Below, piece after piece: positions 12,990 to 24,185 of a DNA stretch of 64,000 nt. Source of the stretch: Anoplopoma fimbria (taxonomy: Eukaryota > Chordata > Actinopteri > Perciformes > Anoplopomatidae). Each line of letters starts with the position of its first letter. The stretch's first letter is position 1. Below the pieces are notes generated by a model, which saw nothing but the letters and a program-made list of their open reading frames with translations, was not told the DNA's origin and made no database searches. Position numbers and translations under genes: made by a program. The stretch is from NCBI RefSeq assembly GCF_027596085.1, contig NC_072458.1, forward strand, positions 1,174,501-1,238,500, written 5' to 3'.

Positions 12990-14670
12990 TACGTATGCAT
13001 ACAGTCTATGCAAATGAACACACAATAGCTGCGCACTTTCGAATGCTCTGGAAGATTCCAATTACCCGAGCTTCAATGATCCACAGCAGCACCGCCTACT
13101 GTACTGTCAGTGTGTTAATTAAATATTAATTTTAACAATCAGCACCACAGGGGGCTGGTGTATGGCAGGACCTTGATTGCAGTTTTACAAGAAGTATATA
13201 TATATATATGTGTGTGTGTATGAGCATGCCTCTATTTGTCACATGTGACCTTTAGAAACATGTGGTGCCATCTCTGTTAGTGTTTTCTCCCTTTTTCTCC
13301 CTTTACATCCTCTTTTTTTTCTGTTCCCTTGCCTTTCCCGAGGCTTTGCAATTAGTGACCGTGCTCCCTCTCCACGACGCATTGCTGAAAAGGGGCTCAA
13401 CATGGAGGGAGCCCAAGTGATCAAGCCACAGGACAATCCCTGAGATTTCATTAAATCTGCATTTAAGGTTTCATCTGCCCCAGGGAGACAGGGGAATGGA
13501 GGGTGGAATTTGTGCCGCTGGCTGAGAGGAAGGTGGAGAGAGGCGGAGGAAGCCAGCAGTCGTTCAGATCTCTGATTTCCCCTGCTGAATAGAGAGGAGG
13601 AGGGGCAGGATGGATGTTTCCTTGGAGACAACAGGTGTGCATGCAGTGTGTGGAAATACTCACGCAAAACCACATGAAGTGCTCCCCGTTAGTGGGTAGT
13701 TTCCTATGGCTTCCTCAACATGCTCTCTTAAAAAACATAGAGGCAGATATTGTCTTTAACAGCAGATATTTTTAGCCTGTTGACTCGTGACTTGTGTGTG
13801 GCTGCAGATGATCAAGCAAACCAGGGGACGGATATGAGTCGGAATGAAGCAAAACACCCATTAAATTCAGTGCCGTAACTTTGGTGAAATGCTGTGCGAC
13901 GGGAGGGAGGACTTGTTTCCTTCAAAGGAAAGGTTATCATGCAGTCAGAGTGAGATATTAAAGCTGCACTTTCCCTTTTTTCATGTAACTAGTTTATTTC
14001 CTCTGAGCTGAACATGGCTGTTTGAAGTAATGAATAATCAATGCAAGTTTTTTTTTGCCTCTAAATACCTTACACGCATAGTCGAGCTTTTACATGCACA
14101 GACACACGCATTTACAAACGTACATGGAAATAATTAAAAGAGCCTGTCCCTTAGATGGTTTAACTCTGTTTTATTTTGACATAAAACACATTATTCTGAC
14201 AGCCATAGCTTGCTCTTGGCACACATAGCCAAAGTCACACACAAGGACTCAGACACAGTAATTAATATAGAGGATTAAATGTGTTTATCCTTAAGATTAT
14301 CTTATGAATAAAATTGCATATTTTTTGTCCATACTGGCATTTTTTTTTCAAACAACTGACATCCAATGTATTTGCATTTTGCAACCGCTTTTCCCGCTGT
14401 GCTAATCTAATGAATACAAAGGAAACAATGCTTCGATGCACATAAAATGACATAGTTCCTTTGACGAGAAATTGCTGGAGGTAAGCTAACCAGCGGCTAG
14501 CAAGCAATTGGTGCTACAATGGATTATTAGCCTGTGGCAGTAGCATTTTCTACCTGGGGTTCTGGCTCTAAAATATACACTCACAGTTACTATTCTAAAT
14601 CCATTGGTGGTGTGAATGTATTGGATGTTGAAATTTGTAATACATGACACATTTGTGACCTCAGTAGTCG
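12988..14670. other. Non-coding DNA with a short TA/TG run
   Basis: At about 13194-13220 there is a small compound TA then TG microsatellite. A 144-codon minus-strand frame at 13239-13673 has no recognisable domain. The segment 13100-13130 has two ATTAAT cores. No gene recognised. Confidence 0.5.
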
Positions 14671-14679
14671 GGGCGGCTG

Positions 14680-14690
14680 TGGCATAGTGG
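14680..14690 (+). promoter_or_regulatory. Pol III A box of SINE copy 1
   Basis: TGGCATAGTGG fits the A-box consensus TRGCNNAGYGG at every fixed position. Its start lies 56 bp before the start of the B box, 12 bp more than in the other copy, because of an internal duplication. Confidence 0.75.
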
Positions 14691-14735
14691 AGAGCATAGT
14701 GGAGAGCAAGGTAGTTCTCCAATCAGAGGGTCGGT

Positions 14736-14746
14736 GGTTCGATACC
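14736..14746 (+). promoter_or_regulatory. Pol III B box of SINE copy 1
   Basis: GGTTCGATACC fits the B-box consensus GGTTCGANNCC exactly. Confidence 0.8.
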
Positions 14747-14974
14747 CGGCTTCGGCAGTCGATGTGTCCTTGGGCAAGACACTTAACCCCAAGTTGCTCC
14801 TGAAGGCCATCGGTGTGGACTGGATGATGAATGTTAGTTAGAGTCTGATGGTGGCACCTTGATGGTAGCCTGTCATCAGTGTGTGAATGGGTGAATGATA
14901 TGTAATATACTACTGACTGTAAGTCGCTTTGGATAAAAGCGTCTGCTAAATGACTGTAATGTAAATGTAATGTA

Positions 14975-15721
14975 GTCAACTTGGTTTTGAATGGAAGACT
15001 GTACCGATGTATTTCAGTACAGTGCGCGCTGGTTTCTTCATCCTACAGCGAGCAGTAGTTAAAGTGTGATGAACCCATGATAAGGAGATAGGAGGTTGTG
15101 TAAATGAACATGAATAATACATGGGCCTCCTCTGGGCAGCTTTGAGAAGCCTGTTTTAAAAATGGGCCTCTCAGCTTGACGCACACGCAAACTTCTCCAT
15201 GCTGTGTTATGTGGCACCGGAAGCCTGTGGAGAGGTGTATATTTTGAAAGATGTGAGGAGATGGCATGAAACACAGTGGTGGCACTGTACATTTGATGCA
15301 AAGTGAGTGAATGTGCTCTTGGAGACCCAAGCATCAATTGTGCAGCACTTGAGTCTTTGATGTATTCGTCCATCTTTTGCATTACATTGTAGCCTGTGGA
15401 TAGATTAAGACATTGTTATGTGTTGCAATGATTTCTCTCTGTATGATTGCTGAATGTTTGTGCTCGTTCATGAACCTGACAAGCTACTTTAGATAATTTT
15501 AGGAGCTATAGTGCCAAACCAGAGGTGTATGGCAATTAAATACTGGATTAAAATTCAAAAGGTGGCTAGGTGTTCATTCACCCCAAGCATGCTGTATTTA
15601 TGTGGCAGCTCAGCCTCATTAGGGAACTGTAGGTCTTTGTGTTATTTCCCTATAGCAGTGTTGAAAGAAGTACTCATATATTTTACTTACTGTTAAGGAG
15701 CCATAAGCAATATTTTAATAA
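14975..15721. other. Non-coding DNA between SINE and LINE
   Basis: No recognised gene or repeat. Two overlapping minus-strand frames of about 100 codons (15043-15382) have no recognisable domain. Confidence 0.55.
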
Positions 15722-15734
15722 TAAAATGACAAAT
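15722..15734. repeat. Target-site duplication, 5' copy
   Basis: TAAAATGACAAAT is repeated perfectly at 16581-16593. LINE homology starts immediately after it, as expected of a target-site duplication made by target-primed reverse transcription. Confidence 0.75.
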
Positions 15735-16503
15735 TCCCCCCTCCTGTTAACCCTTTACACCCACGACTGCTACCCCAAACATGTAGAGAGCTCTGTTGTG
15801 AAGTTTGCAGATGAAACTACCGTCATCAGGCGGATTACAATCAATAATGAGACTTCATATAGAGTGGAAATCAACAACCTTCCAGAGTGGTGCTCTGAGA
15901 ACAACCTACTGCTCAACGTCAGTAAAACCATGGAACTGATTCTTGATTTTAGAAAAAAACTAGGCGAGGACTCACATCCCTGTTTACATCAATGGAGCTG
16001 AGGTGGAGCAAGTTAGCAGCTTTATCTTCCTGGTAATCAGCATCACAAACAATCTGACATGGTTATCCTACATCTCCATCCTGGTGAAGAAAGCACATAA
16101 ATGGCTGTATTTCAAAGGGAAACTTCAGAAGGCAAAATTTCCATGCCAAATTCTTCTTATTTTTTACATGGGAGCAATAGAAAGCATCCTGACTGCAAAC
16201 ATTACAAACTGGCAAGGGATGTCTATGGCACAGGACAGGAGGGCTCTACAGCGGGTGATTAAAACCGCACAGAAAATCATTGGCACCCATCTACTGAGCA
16301 TCAGTGATATTGGTGAGAAGAGGTGCCTGCGAAGAGCTAAGGGGATATTAAAATACAAAACCCACACCAGCCACAACCTGTTCACCCTGCTGCCGCCTGA
16401 AAGGAGCTACAGAAAAATCAGCTGCCGAACCAACAGACTTCAAACCATCTTGTTTCCACTGGCGCTGAGACTCCTTAATTCATCCTCAACCCTCCATATA
16501 TAA
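15735..16503 (+). pseudogene. Reverse transcriptase C-terminal fragment, frameshifted
   Basis: The RT would copy LINE RNA at a nicked target site. Two frames cover the fragment. The first runs to the stop at 15999-16001 and includes 'VVKFADETTVI' and 'WCSENNLLLNVSKT'. The second, offset by one base, continues from about 15980 to the stop at 16501-16503 and includes 'AQDRRALQRVIKTAQ', 'RCLRRAKGILK' and 'CRTNRLQTILFPLALRLLNS'. These blocks are characteristic of the RT thumb and C-terminal region of fish L2-type LINEs. The catalytic FADD motif (15804-15815) reads FADE, so one of the two metal-binding aspartates is replaced. With the frameshift near 15980 and the missing N-terminal half, the copy is dead. 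No endonuclease domain is present. Confidence 0.85.
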
Positions 16504-16580
16504 TCTAGTTTTTTATTTTTGTTGTTTATTTTTTCCTATGTAGCCAATTGGATCTACATTCTAAATTTCAGACCCTGTCC
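15735..16580 (+). mobile_element. 5'-truncated non-LTR retrotransposon (L2-like LINE)
   Basis: An 846-bp insertion flanked by a perfect 13-bp direct repeat. It keeps only the C-terminal half of the reverse transcriptase and a 3' untranslated part of about 77 bp. Protein homology begins exactly at the 5' boundary with 'SPLLLTLYTHDC', a run typical of fish L2/jockey-like reverse transcriptases just before the catalytic motif. Truncation at the 5' end is the usual outcome of incomplete reverse transcription. No long poly(A) tail is present before the second direct repeat, which fits the L2/CR1 group better than L1. The clade assignment is by memory of the protein pattern. Confidence 0.8.
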
Positions 16581-16593
16581 TAAAATGACAAAT
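16581..16593. repeat. Target-site duplication, 3' copy
   Basis: Perfect match to 15722-15734, and it closes the LINE insertion. The flanking DNA then continues as 'aaaaaccttctaacc'. Confidence 0.75.
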
Positions 16594-16796
16594 AAAAACC
16601 TTCTAACCGTCTACCTTGTACAATGGAACACCATGCAACATTGTAAAAGGGGGTTGCTTGTAGTGATGAAACATTCAAAACTCATGCGGGCGCATCTTAG
16701 CCTTAGTTCATGCTGCCCTCTTACATCTTTCCAATGACTCTGGATACAATCATGCCACATCTAACTGTCACCTCACTTTCTGTCTGAACAAATCTT

Positions 16797-16979
16797 TTGA
16801 CAGAGCTGTCAACCACCAACCGTTACAACACCAAAGTAGAGAATATATTTTGGAAGAATGATGTTCATCCTTCTATAAAATTCCACAGACTTGATGAAGA
16901 ATCCACGCCATGGAGCATTGGAGCTGTTCTGACAGCTTGTGGTGGAACAACACCATTTCTTTCACTTGTGATCCATTAG
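16797..16979 (+). pseudogene. Decayed frame resembling a Tc1 transposase C-terminus
   Basis: A 60-codon frame, just outside the LINE's 3' direct repeat. Its end reads 'RLDEESTPWSIGAVLTACGG' followed by TTPF. The pattern R-L-x-E-S-x-P-x-x-I-x-A-V-x-x-A-x-G-G-x-T-P is what I remember from the C-terminus of some Tc1/IS630-type transposases. No DDE triad, HTH or terminal inverted repeat can be seen around it, so it would be only a remnant. It could equally be a chance frame inside another repeat. I am unsure. Confidence 0.3.
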
Positions 16980-17096
16980 GGCTGTGTTTCAATGAGTTTG
17001 TTTTGAGTCTCTTTGCCCACCTAGTGGCCATAAATCACTTAGAGCAGCTCTGAGGATAGGTTTTTAGATACAAAGTGCCTTATAAACCTGGCTTCT

Positions 17097-17113
17097 CAGT
17101 CAGTCAGTCAGTC
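17097..17113. repeat. Short (CAGT)4 tandem repeat
   Basis: Four CAGT units directly upstream of a 44-bp palindrome. Confidence 0.85.
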
Positions 17114-17119
17114 ACTCAT

Positions 17120-17163
17120 GTTTGGATGTAAGCACTCACCAGGGTGAGTGCTTATGTCCAAAC
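17120..17163. repeat. 44-bp near-perfect palindrome
   Basis: Two 21-base arms (17120-17140 and 17143-17163) are complementary at 19 of 21 positions around a 2-base spacer (AG). The arms centre on 'gtaagcactcacc' and 'ggtgagtgcttat'. The structure could fold into a hairpin or cruciform. Possible origins are a pair of fused terminal inverted repeats left after loss of a transposon interior, or a small MITE. There are no flanking TA or other clear target duplications. Confidence 0.85.
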
Positions 17164-19049
17164 AGAATTCTGGCCCCAGTGCTGTCCATTGTGGTTGCTG
17201 GACCTCTCCATTGTTGTCATGGAAACACCATTGTTTCTGTGTCTTTCGCTGTGTACACAATCTCTCATATGCTATTTTCTACATAATAGATAATACACAA
17301 TCAATAATTTACTATATAGTCCTCATTCAAATTGGGAACTATATGAATCATTATCATTTTCAATTGTTTTGTGGTGTTGCATGACTACACATCAATTAAA
17401 GGAAAAGCATTTTGTTATTTTTAGAACTATAGTTGTGTTAGACACTCAAAATCATCATTGCAAAATGTTATTGAAAAAAGTCACATGGCACAACAGCAAT
17501 ACTTATTGTGTCTCAAGGTTGCTACAGATTATTCACTAAACCCTCATCCTACCATTATATTTAACATAAAATGACAACCTACTGATTAACTATTTTTGGA
17601 AGCAACCATCATTGCAAGACGTAACTTATTTGTTCTCAAAACATTATTCATTATTTAATTAATGTCATCTTGTGTAAATCAGAAATAAACAGAGCACATG
17701 AGGAAACCTGTGTCTGCTGCATCAGTCTGTCTCATTCAAAATTACTGTGAGAGTGTCTGTACCAATCTGACAGTGTTTGCTACTCTAAAGTAGGACGCAT
17801 GGGAAACATTTTATCTATTCTATTCTATCGATTAAAACTGCATACTTTGTAATTGAGGGCTTTTGACTAAGGATCCCCATACTAATTCATTGGTATTTGA
17901 AATTATTATCTGAAATACGTTTATTAAAACAGAAACTGGATGAGAATTTACGCCAAAATGCATTCTGTTTCCAACAAAATTTCATTCCCATACAACTAAA
18001 CTGCGCTCTTAATCCACCACTCCAACCGCATCCTTATTTGGAGTTCCAGGAACTCCAGACTTATTTGGGATACTCAAAAGAAAATGTAATCCACAACAAA
18101 ATATGTTCAAGCGCTAATCTTAATTCACAACACAGCTTTGTTTCATAGGATTGTAATTTTTTAGAGACAATTCTGTTAAATGTAATTAAATGCACGAAAA
18201 AGGATTCTATGACATGTGCTGATCAAAGGATGAGTCATTTTTTAAACTTGAAAGCTGTGTATGACTCCCCTTGCATGTAAAACAGTCATTTGAAAAAGGT
18301 ATGAATATGAGCAATCACATTCAATTGTGTCAGCGGTAAGCCTGATATGACAACCAAAGCTTAGAGCTAAATAAGCAAATAGGGCAGACTTTTATTAAAG
18401 CGGATAGGTATCCGGCAATGCAGTCTCAACTCTGTTTTGATAGAAAATCTCTGAAACATTCAGATTGAATTCATGAATATAAAGAGAGACTACGACAGCT
18501 GGCAAGGAATTTTGAGTTGGAACAGCTCAACGTCTGCAGGAGAAAATGAAATGCAGGCTCATGTTTCTTCTCACACTGTGCATGAGGAGAGACAAATTCT
18601 GGCGCTGGGCCTCCCCTTGGTATTCCCGAAGTCTTAGCTGCTGTTGTTCCTACTGTAGCTGTTCACAGCCAAATGATGGCATGTGTCAAATAAAGACACC
18701 ACAAAGTGAGAGATGTTTTAACTTCAACAGCTGTTCTTGCATCAGCCTCTCTCGTACACATTTACGATCCTGAGTTATTGAGAAAATGGCAATAATCAAT
18801 GTGATAGGTAACATCACAGACGTGTCCGTATATATGTCGATATGAACACAAGTCAATGAGTATCCATGTGTGTCTAACTGCGATTCAATGCTTTGGTGTG
18901 TGCGCTTTCTCTTAGTCACTATCACACACACACATATCAATGGTCAGAGATAGTAAAACTATGACTCTACACCCAGGGGAGACGGCATCGATTTATGACT
19001 GCACAGTGCACACATGAGACCTTTTACTGTGATTCTAACAGCACAGATG
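17164..19049. other. AT-rich non-coding DNA
   Basis: No gene, mobile element or RNA gene recognised. A few TATTCTATTCTATC units at about 17813-17828 might be a worn LINE tail but are too short to assign. Confidence 0.55.
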
Positions 19050-19058
19050 CACACACGC

Positions 19059-19140
<82 letters not shown>
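19050..19140. repeat. (AC)n microsatellite
   Basis: An AC array of about 91 bases. The first units carry ACGC interruptions, and the rest is perfect. It ends at an ATCATCATCA run. Confidence 0.97.
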
Positions 19141-19142
<2 letters not shown>

Positions 19143-22100
19143 CATCATCATTGACACAGCATTGTGCGAATGCTTAGTCACCACAGCCTGTGTATCATCT
19201 GTTCATCTGTTAATTTTATTCTCTCTAAAAGATGGAAAATGAACCTCTACATGTGGGTATTACAAATGGAATTGGGCTTGTGTTTCTTATTTTCATTCTT
19301 GGAGTGAGTACGAGGATTAACATAAAATAAAAAACAGAACTGGAAAATTAATCAGTGACTGAATCAATAACTGACAGAGGAAGACTAAAGCACAACACAC
19401 ATGGGTTACACCGCGTTGTAGAAGTACGGTAGCCAGGATGTGTCAATGCATGGAGCGAATGAGATAAAATTGCTTGAGCGCTGGCATGTATCAAGACTGA
19501 CATGTGTCAAGATCCCACTGGTGTGTGGGCTGGAAAACAATAATTGGGAAATCTAACTTTCAAAATAAAAGCATGTTTTATTTAACTGATTAGTTATTTG
19601 CCCATTACATCCATTACATGAGAGATAAAGATTAAGATACCTCAATATATGTGTGTGGCATTTCTACCTGTTGAGGTATTATTCATTGAATATATAATAT
19701 TTCCTTTGAAAAAAATTAGTGAGTTAATATTCACAACAACAGGGTGACCTGAACGCTCATGCCCATATTTTACTCAATTTAGACTCTTTGATTATGGTTG
19801 TAAGGCAGTATATTAATCAGATATGTTGGTGTGCTTATTGTTCAAAATATCACGAATGAATTAAGAGGTTAGATGAGTTCCAAAATGCTTCTCATCACAG
19901 GAATTTGGTGTAAATGCATTGTCATGCAGGACTTGTATGGAAGTGATTCCTATATCTGCAGAAAAATGTATGTTAGAAATTGTATGTTGTAATGTATCTG
20001 TGATAATGAAAATTAAAGAATGAGTCCATCAGATGCTAAAACAATCAATAAATGAATGAATAAGTGCATTAAAATGCACCTGACCGGGCCAATAATGCAG
20101 GCAAGGCTATATAGTATTGGATTCTAACTTTTAATAAGGCACTGCCTCTGGACTACATTAAATCAATGCTGTAATGTTATTCAATCTGGTCTTGTCCTTC
20201 TCCATCTCCCTCCTTCATGTCAACCCAGGAGGCTGGTTCCCATTATAACATCCTCCTGCGTTGGAGCAGCCATGATTCAATAATGAGTCTTCTTCTGTAA
20301 CTTAAACTCTTCCAAAGAGGGAGGGCAAGAGCAGCAGACAGACAGCTGAGCAGTTGGCCATCAATAATACAGAGTTGCATCTCATTGTGGATGAAATATA
20401 CATGAAACAGTTCCGCAGAGCATCTTTGCATTTCCAATAGAAAGAGAATGTATCCTGAGCTCCCCCTGTCACACACATCTTAACACGAGCTATGCCATGC
20501 TATTTAAAGAAAAATAAAGGGGTGGCATTGATTAAGACTTAAACAAATGAACTATGCTTTTTCACTTGATTTTAGACAGCCGTAAAGGGTGTTGTGACTG
20601 AGTCTCACCAAACTCAATCAGAAATGATTAAACTGGAAACTTGTTTTTCCCCCCTTTTTCAGTTGAGAGCTAATGGCACATGACAGAAAGTGTTATCAGT
20701 GCTGCCTTCCCATCTATAGCTCCTTCAGTTAATATTACTCTGCCTTGCTCTTTTCTACTTAAGCCTCCACTGCAACTCAGAAGCTCTACTTTATGCCTCT
20801 TCCTTTCACTCTCCACTTATGCCAGAATTTTTTTCTCATTTTTGGGCCATCTATAGTAGAGGGGTGCACCTCTTCACTTCCTGCTTTGATCTGGTCTCTG
20901 ATAGGTTGAGGGTCATGCTGGAGATGATGCATGATTGGTTGCCTACTCCTGCCAAGGGATATAGCTCTGCTCCTTTTAAGGGGAACACATATGGGCTAGG
21001 CAGGAGCAAGAAATAAAGGGATAGAAAAAGTTAGGGAGGAAAACAGCAAAGTGTCAGCAGAGTATGGGAGTGGATGAAAACAAATGTAGCTGAGGACAGG
21101 TAAGGTAAAGACATGCATGATGAAAAGATGCATGAAACTAAAGGAGAAACCATATGGGACAACACGCCAGACTTGACACAGCCAGCTTCACTGTCACTCT
21201 AGTATTTTTAGGGGAAAAAGTGGGAAAAAAAACAAAAAAGCTGTAGATGAGGTTGAAAACTATGACTTTGTTCCTCTGATCTGAGATGAAAGCAAAGGGA
21301 GAGAAAAGAGATAAAGGGGGGTGGGGTGGGGGAAGACAAGAGAAACAAAGACTGATGAAGAGAGACGAATGGAGAGCGCAGTCACTAACAGAGACGGCAC
21401 TAATGATATCACATTCGGTGTCACAACTCCACACAACACAAAAACAAAGCAGAAGCGCTGAACTTCAAAACAAATTAATTGGAATTGCTGGATGCTACAA
21501 GTGTGTGGGTGGTTGGGTTTACTTGCTATGTTCTATCTTCTTCTCAATAGTGCTCTCAATAGTTTCTCATTTTGCATTTATTATTTTGTTTTAAATCTGA
21601 GCTAAATCTCTCGATATAGACTATGCATTGAACCCAATTAAACACCTTTTGAAACACAAACATGGTGATAGATTTACTCTTTCCAGGGATCGGATACCTT
21701 TGATTCATTGTGTTTCTGTCTGTCTCATGTTTGGATGACTAGGAGTTATGAAGCTAGATGAGGTGAAGACATGTCTGCCAGGAATCCATCACAGGCCAGT
21801 TGGATCACAGTAGCTCCGAAGTCTCAGAGGAGTTTCCACTCTCTATATACAGCAAGCCGTAAAACGAATATCAGAGAATATATTTCAGTCCTGGCTGCAG
21901 TAATGATGCTCATTGTAGGACTTGAACATCTCTGTTACTAATTAAGCCCTAAGATAGAACACCAGAGCAAAAGTTTTCCAAATCAGACTTCTCTGAGCAA
22001 GCCTCTGAGAAAACTAGGAAGTTTGTTTTTTCGAGCTGAGACTCTAAAAGTGATTGCTGCAGGGTTAGCATGACTGCAGCACTCAGATATAGTTTTTTCT

Positions 22101-22435
22101 AAGATGAATAAGAACATGTATGACACATGTTTTGATGCTGGTGTTGAAATGTGTTGAGGCTTTGATTTGTCATTTCTTTGATGAAGACAAATCAGTTCGA
22201 TGCCTTCAAGGATCCCAGTCTGCTCTGGGCTCTTAAGTGCAACTTGAAGCTTATGGGTTTCTATTTCTGAGTATACTTTCATTCATTTTTTCCCTGCATT
22301 GATAAAATCAGATTTGAAAGTGCTGCATCTCTTTTGGGAATGCACCAGACAAGTCAAACCTCAGTAGGTGGTTATATTTTCATTGCAACTATTATAGCCT
22401 AATCTTCTGCAGATGGTCAACACTTCTCCTCTCTC
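19141..22435. other. Non-coding DNA with a purine-rich part
   Basis: No gene recognised. About 21000-21370 is purine-rich on the plus strand and includes three G runs at 21316-21332 (ggggggtggggtggggg), a weak quadruplex candidate. About 20080-20330 is repeat-free with little else to say. Confidence 0.5.
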
Positions 22436-22676
22436 AGGCTATTTCCCACAGGCCATGAGAAACTGCAGTTTATTGAGCCTCTCAAAAATAATCTAGACAA
22501 CTCAATAATGAACAATTACAGGCCGATATCAAACCTCCCATTCTTAAGTGAAATAATTGAAAAGGCTGTTTTTCACAGCTTCACACTTTCCAGCCCCTAA
22601 ACGATTGTTTTTATTTTTGTGTTTTCCAGTCAGGATTGTGTCCACACCACAGCATAGAAACGGATCTTGTTAAAGG
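22436..22676 (+). pseudogene. LINE reverse transcriptase fragment (N-terminal part)
   Basis: Three short pieces in shifting frames match the first blocks of an L2-type LINE reverse transcriptase: 'FPQAMRNCSLLSL' from about 22442, 'NYRPISNLPFLSEIIEKAVF' from 22514, and 'QSGLCPHHSIETDLVK' from 22627. The order and spacing agree with the family. There are at least two frame changes and an in-frame stop after the second block, so this is a relic. It does not overlap in content with the 15.7 kb fragment, which holds the C-terminal half, so the two are separate insertions. The downstream edge abuts another repeat. Confidence 0.75.
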
Positions 22677-22850
22677 GCCAGTGTGTAACATTTTGGGGGA
22701 TCTATTAGCACAAATTATATATATATATTTATCAAAACTATGTTTTCATAAGTTTACAATCAACTGAAACTAAGAATTGTCGTGTTTTTGATTGCTTAGA
22801 ATGAGCCCTGTTGCACCTCCTCGTTTCTACGGTAGCCCAGAACAGAGAAT
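22672..22850 (+). repeat. Dispersed fish repeat starting 'aaagggccagtgtgtaac'
   Basis: From memory, the run 'gggccagtgtgtaacatttt', then 'ggggatctatt', then 'ctgaaactaagaattgt', then 'cttagaatgagccc' and 'tctacggtagcccagaac' matches a repeat spread widely in percomorph genomes. It begins where the LINE homology stops, so it either inserted into the LINE relic or marks a deletion joint. The class is not clear from the sequence. A TA-rich run of about 12 bases interrupts it near 22718. Confidence 0.5.
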
Positions 22851-24120
22851 ATATTCTTCACTTACTAATTAATAATGTTTGACATATCCATTCAATTTAT
22901 TAACATGCTTTATCTTGTTTGTTTGTATTGTACAAAAAACACCACATTGTGGTTTCCATGTGGATGTTTTCTATTACGTGTATGGTGCAGTGTATATCGA
23001 AAATGTGAAAGTATTCCTTTAATCAAACAAAATTTTGATAGTCATTGATGTTTTTGTTCCTAAGGTGAAAAGCTGTCAATGAGCCCAATACCAGACCTTT
23101 TGGAATCAATGAAAAAATCTGAATATAATGGGCAGTGATTCAGACCACTGGAGCCATTGTATGCAATGCATGATCAATGTGGTTCATGTTTTCTACATGA
23201 TCTTGGTTTTAGCGAGACATAAAGCAGATATTATATTCTCAGCAAGCTTTCTCCATATGTGTCCAAATATCCAATATCCTGTAATTTATGTGTATTGTGT
23301 GTAGACGTACAATTAAGTGTAATTGCCTCCAGGTGTTGTGCAACCACATGTACATAAAAATCCGCTATGCAGTTTATATAACTGAACCATCATGCAGTCA
23401 GACAGCACAGAGACAGAGGAGCTCTTTCTAGGCTCAGATTATGAACCATAATTGGATTATATAATAATCCGCTCAAGTGATTTTCTGGATTATGGCACAC
23501 TAACCGGGTGAGAGGCAGAGATGTAAAGAGTTGGTGCTTACTTGCCTGATAAATATGATTTGTGTGATGGCTTGTGATTATATGATTATAATAGCACAGT
23601 GCGTCACCTAAATTGACATGTCACTGCTTCATTACTTTTATTTCATTGGCTGAAATTGTTTTCATTGAGGCTTTATATAAAGAAAACAAGATCAAAATGC
23701 AAAACAATTGCAGTAATAGTTTGCTGATGATTCTATCATTCCTTATTCTTTGGTACAGAGAAAACTGACAACCTCAGGTTGTTCATCACTATGCAATGAT
23801 ATAATTAATTCTTATTTGAGATTAGATATAGACAAAAATAGATTTCCAACTCAATCCTCACTGAATCCAACAGGTTTGCATATAAAGAAACTTTTCTAAA
23901 TAGGTGAAGTGTCATTTTTAGCAATTGGAAATCATCTTTTTAATTTGAAAATGATCATCTTGTTGTAGGTATGTTTTATTGCTTTGTTTGGCATCTCAAA
24001 TACAAACTGGATGGCAAAACTACACTATAGCTGCTACAAATTTGTGTAATTTTCCACTCGTAACATTTTCTTTCTCTTTTCTTTTCAAAATAGACTTTGT
24101 TGGAATCATCCACGGCTGTG
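22851..24120. other. AT-rich non-coding DNA
   Basis: No gene or repeat recognised between the 22.7 kb repeat and the second SINE. Confidence 0.55.
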
Positions 24121-24130
24121 TGGGCGGCTG

Positions 24131-24141
24131 TGGCTCAGTGG
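24131..24141 (+). promoter_or_regulatory. Pol III A box of SINE copy 2
   Basis: TGGCTCAGTGG fits TRGCNNAGYGG. Start-to-start spacing to the B box is 44 bp. Confidence 0.75.
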
Positions 24142-24174
24142 AGAGCAGGGTCGTCCTCCAATCAGAGGATCGGC

Positions 24175-24185
24175 GGTTCGATCCC
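24175..24185 (+). promoter_or_regulatory. Pol III B box of SINE copy 2
   Basis: GGTTCGATCCC fits GGTTCGANNCC exactly. Confidence 0.8.

Larger units (their letters stand above)
14671..14974 (+). mobile_element. tRNA-derived SINE (copy 1) with LINE-like TGTAA tail
   Basis: A non-autonomous retroposon of about 304 bp. The head is tRNA-like with a split RNA polymerase III promoter (boxes at 14680-14690 and 14736-14746). A central domain is shared with the element at 24121-24436: 'gatgtgtccttgggcaagac', 'acttaaccc', and 'ctgtcatcagtgtgtgaatg'. The 3' end is 'ctttggataaaagcgtctgc' followed by TGTAA-type units, the tail style of SINEs mobilised by L2-type LINEs in fish. Compared with the other copy it carries an extra 12-bp tandem repeat at 14683-14706. 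A 6-bp match, GTAGTC, lies before and after it (14664-14669 and 14972-14977). This could be a target-site duplication but is short. The V-SINE/AFC-like assignment is from memory. Confidence 0.85.

Noticed and set aside
14680..14746. Possible functional tRNA gene
   Set aside because: The A and B boxes belong to a SINE. The stretch continues into SINE central and tail domains and lacks a proper tRNA 3' end and terminator.
24131..24185. Possible functional tRNA gene
   Set aside because: Same reason: it is the head of the second SINE.
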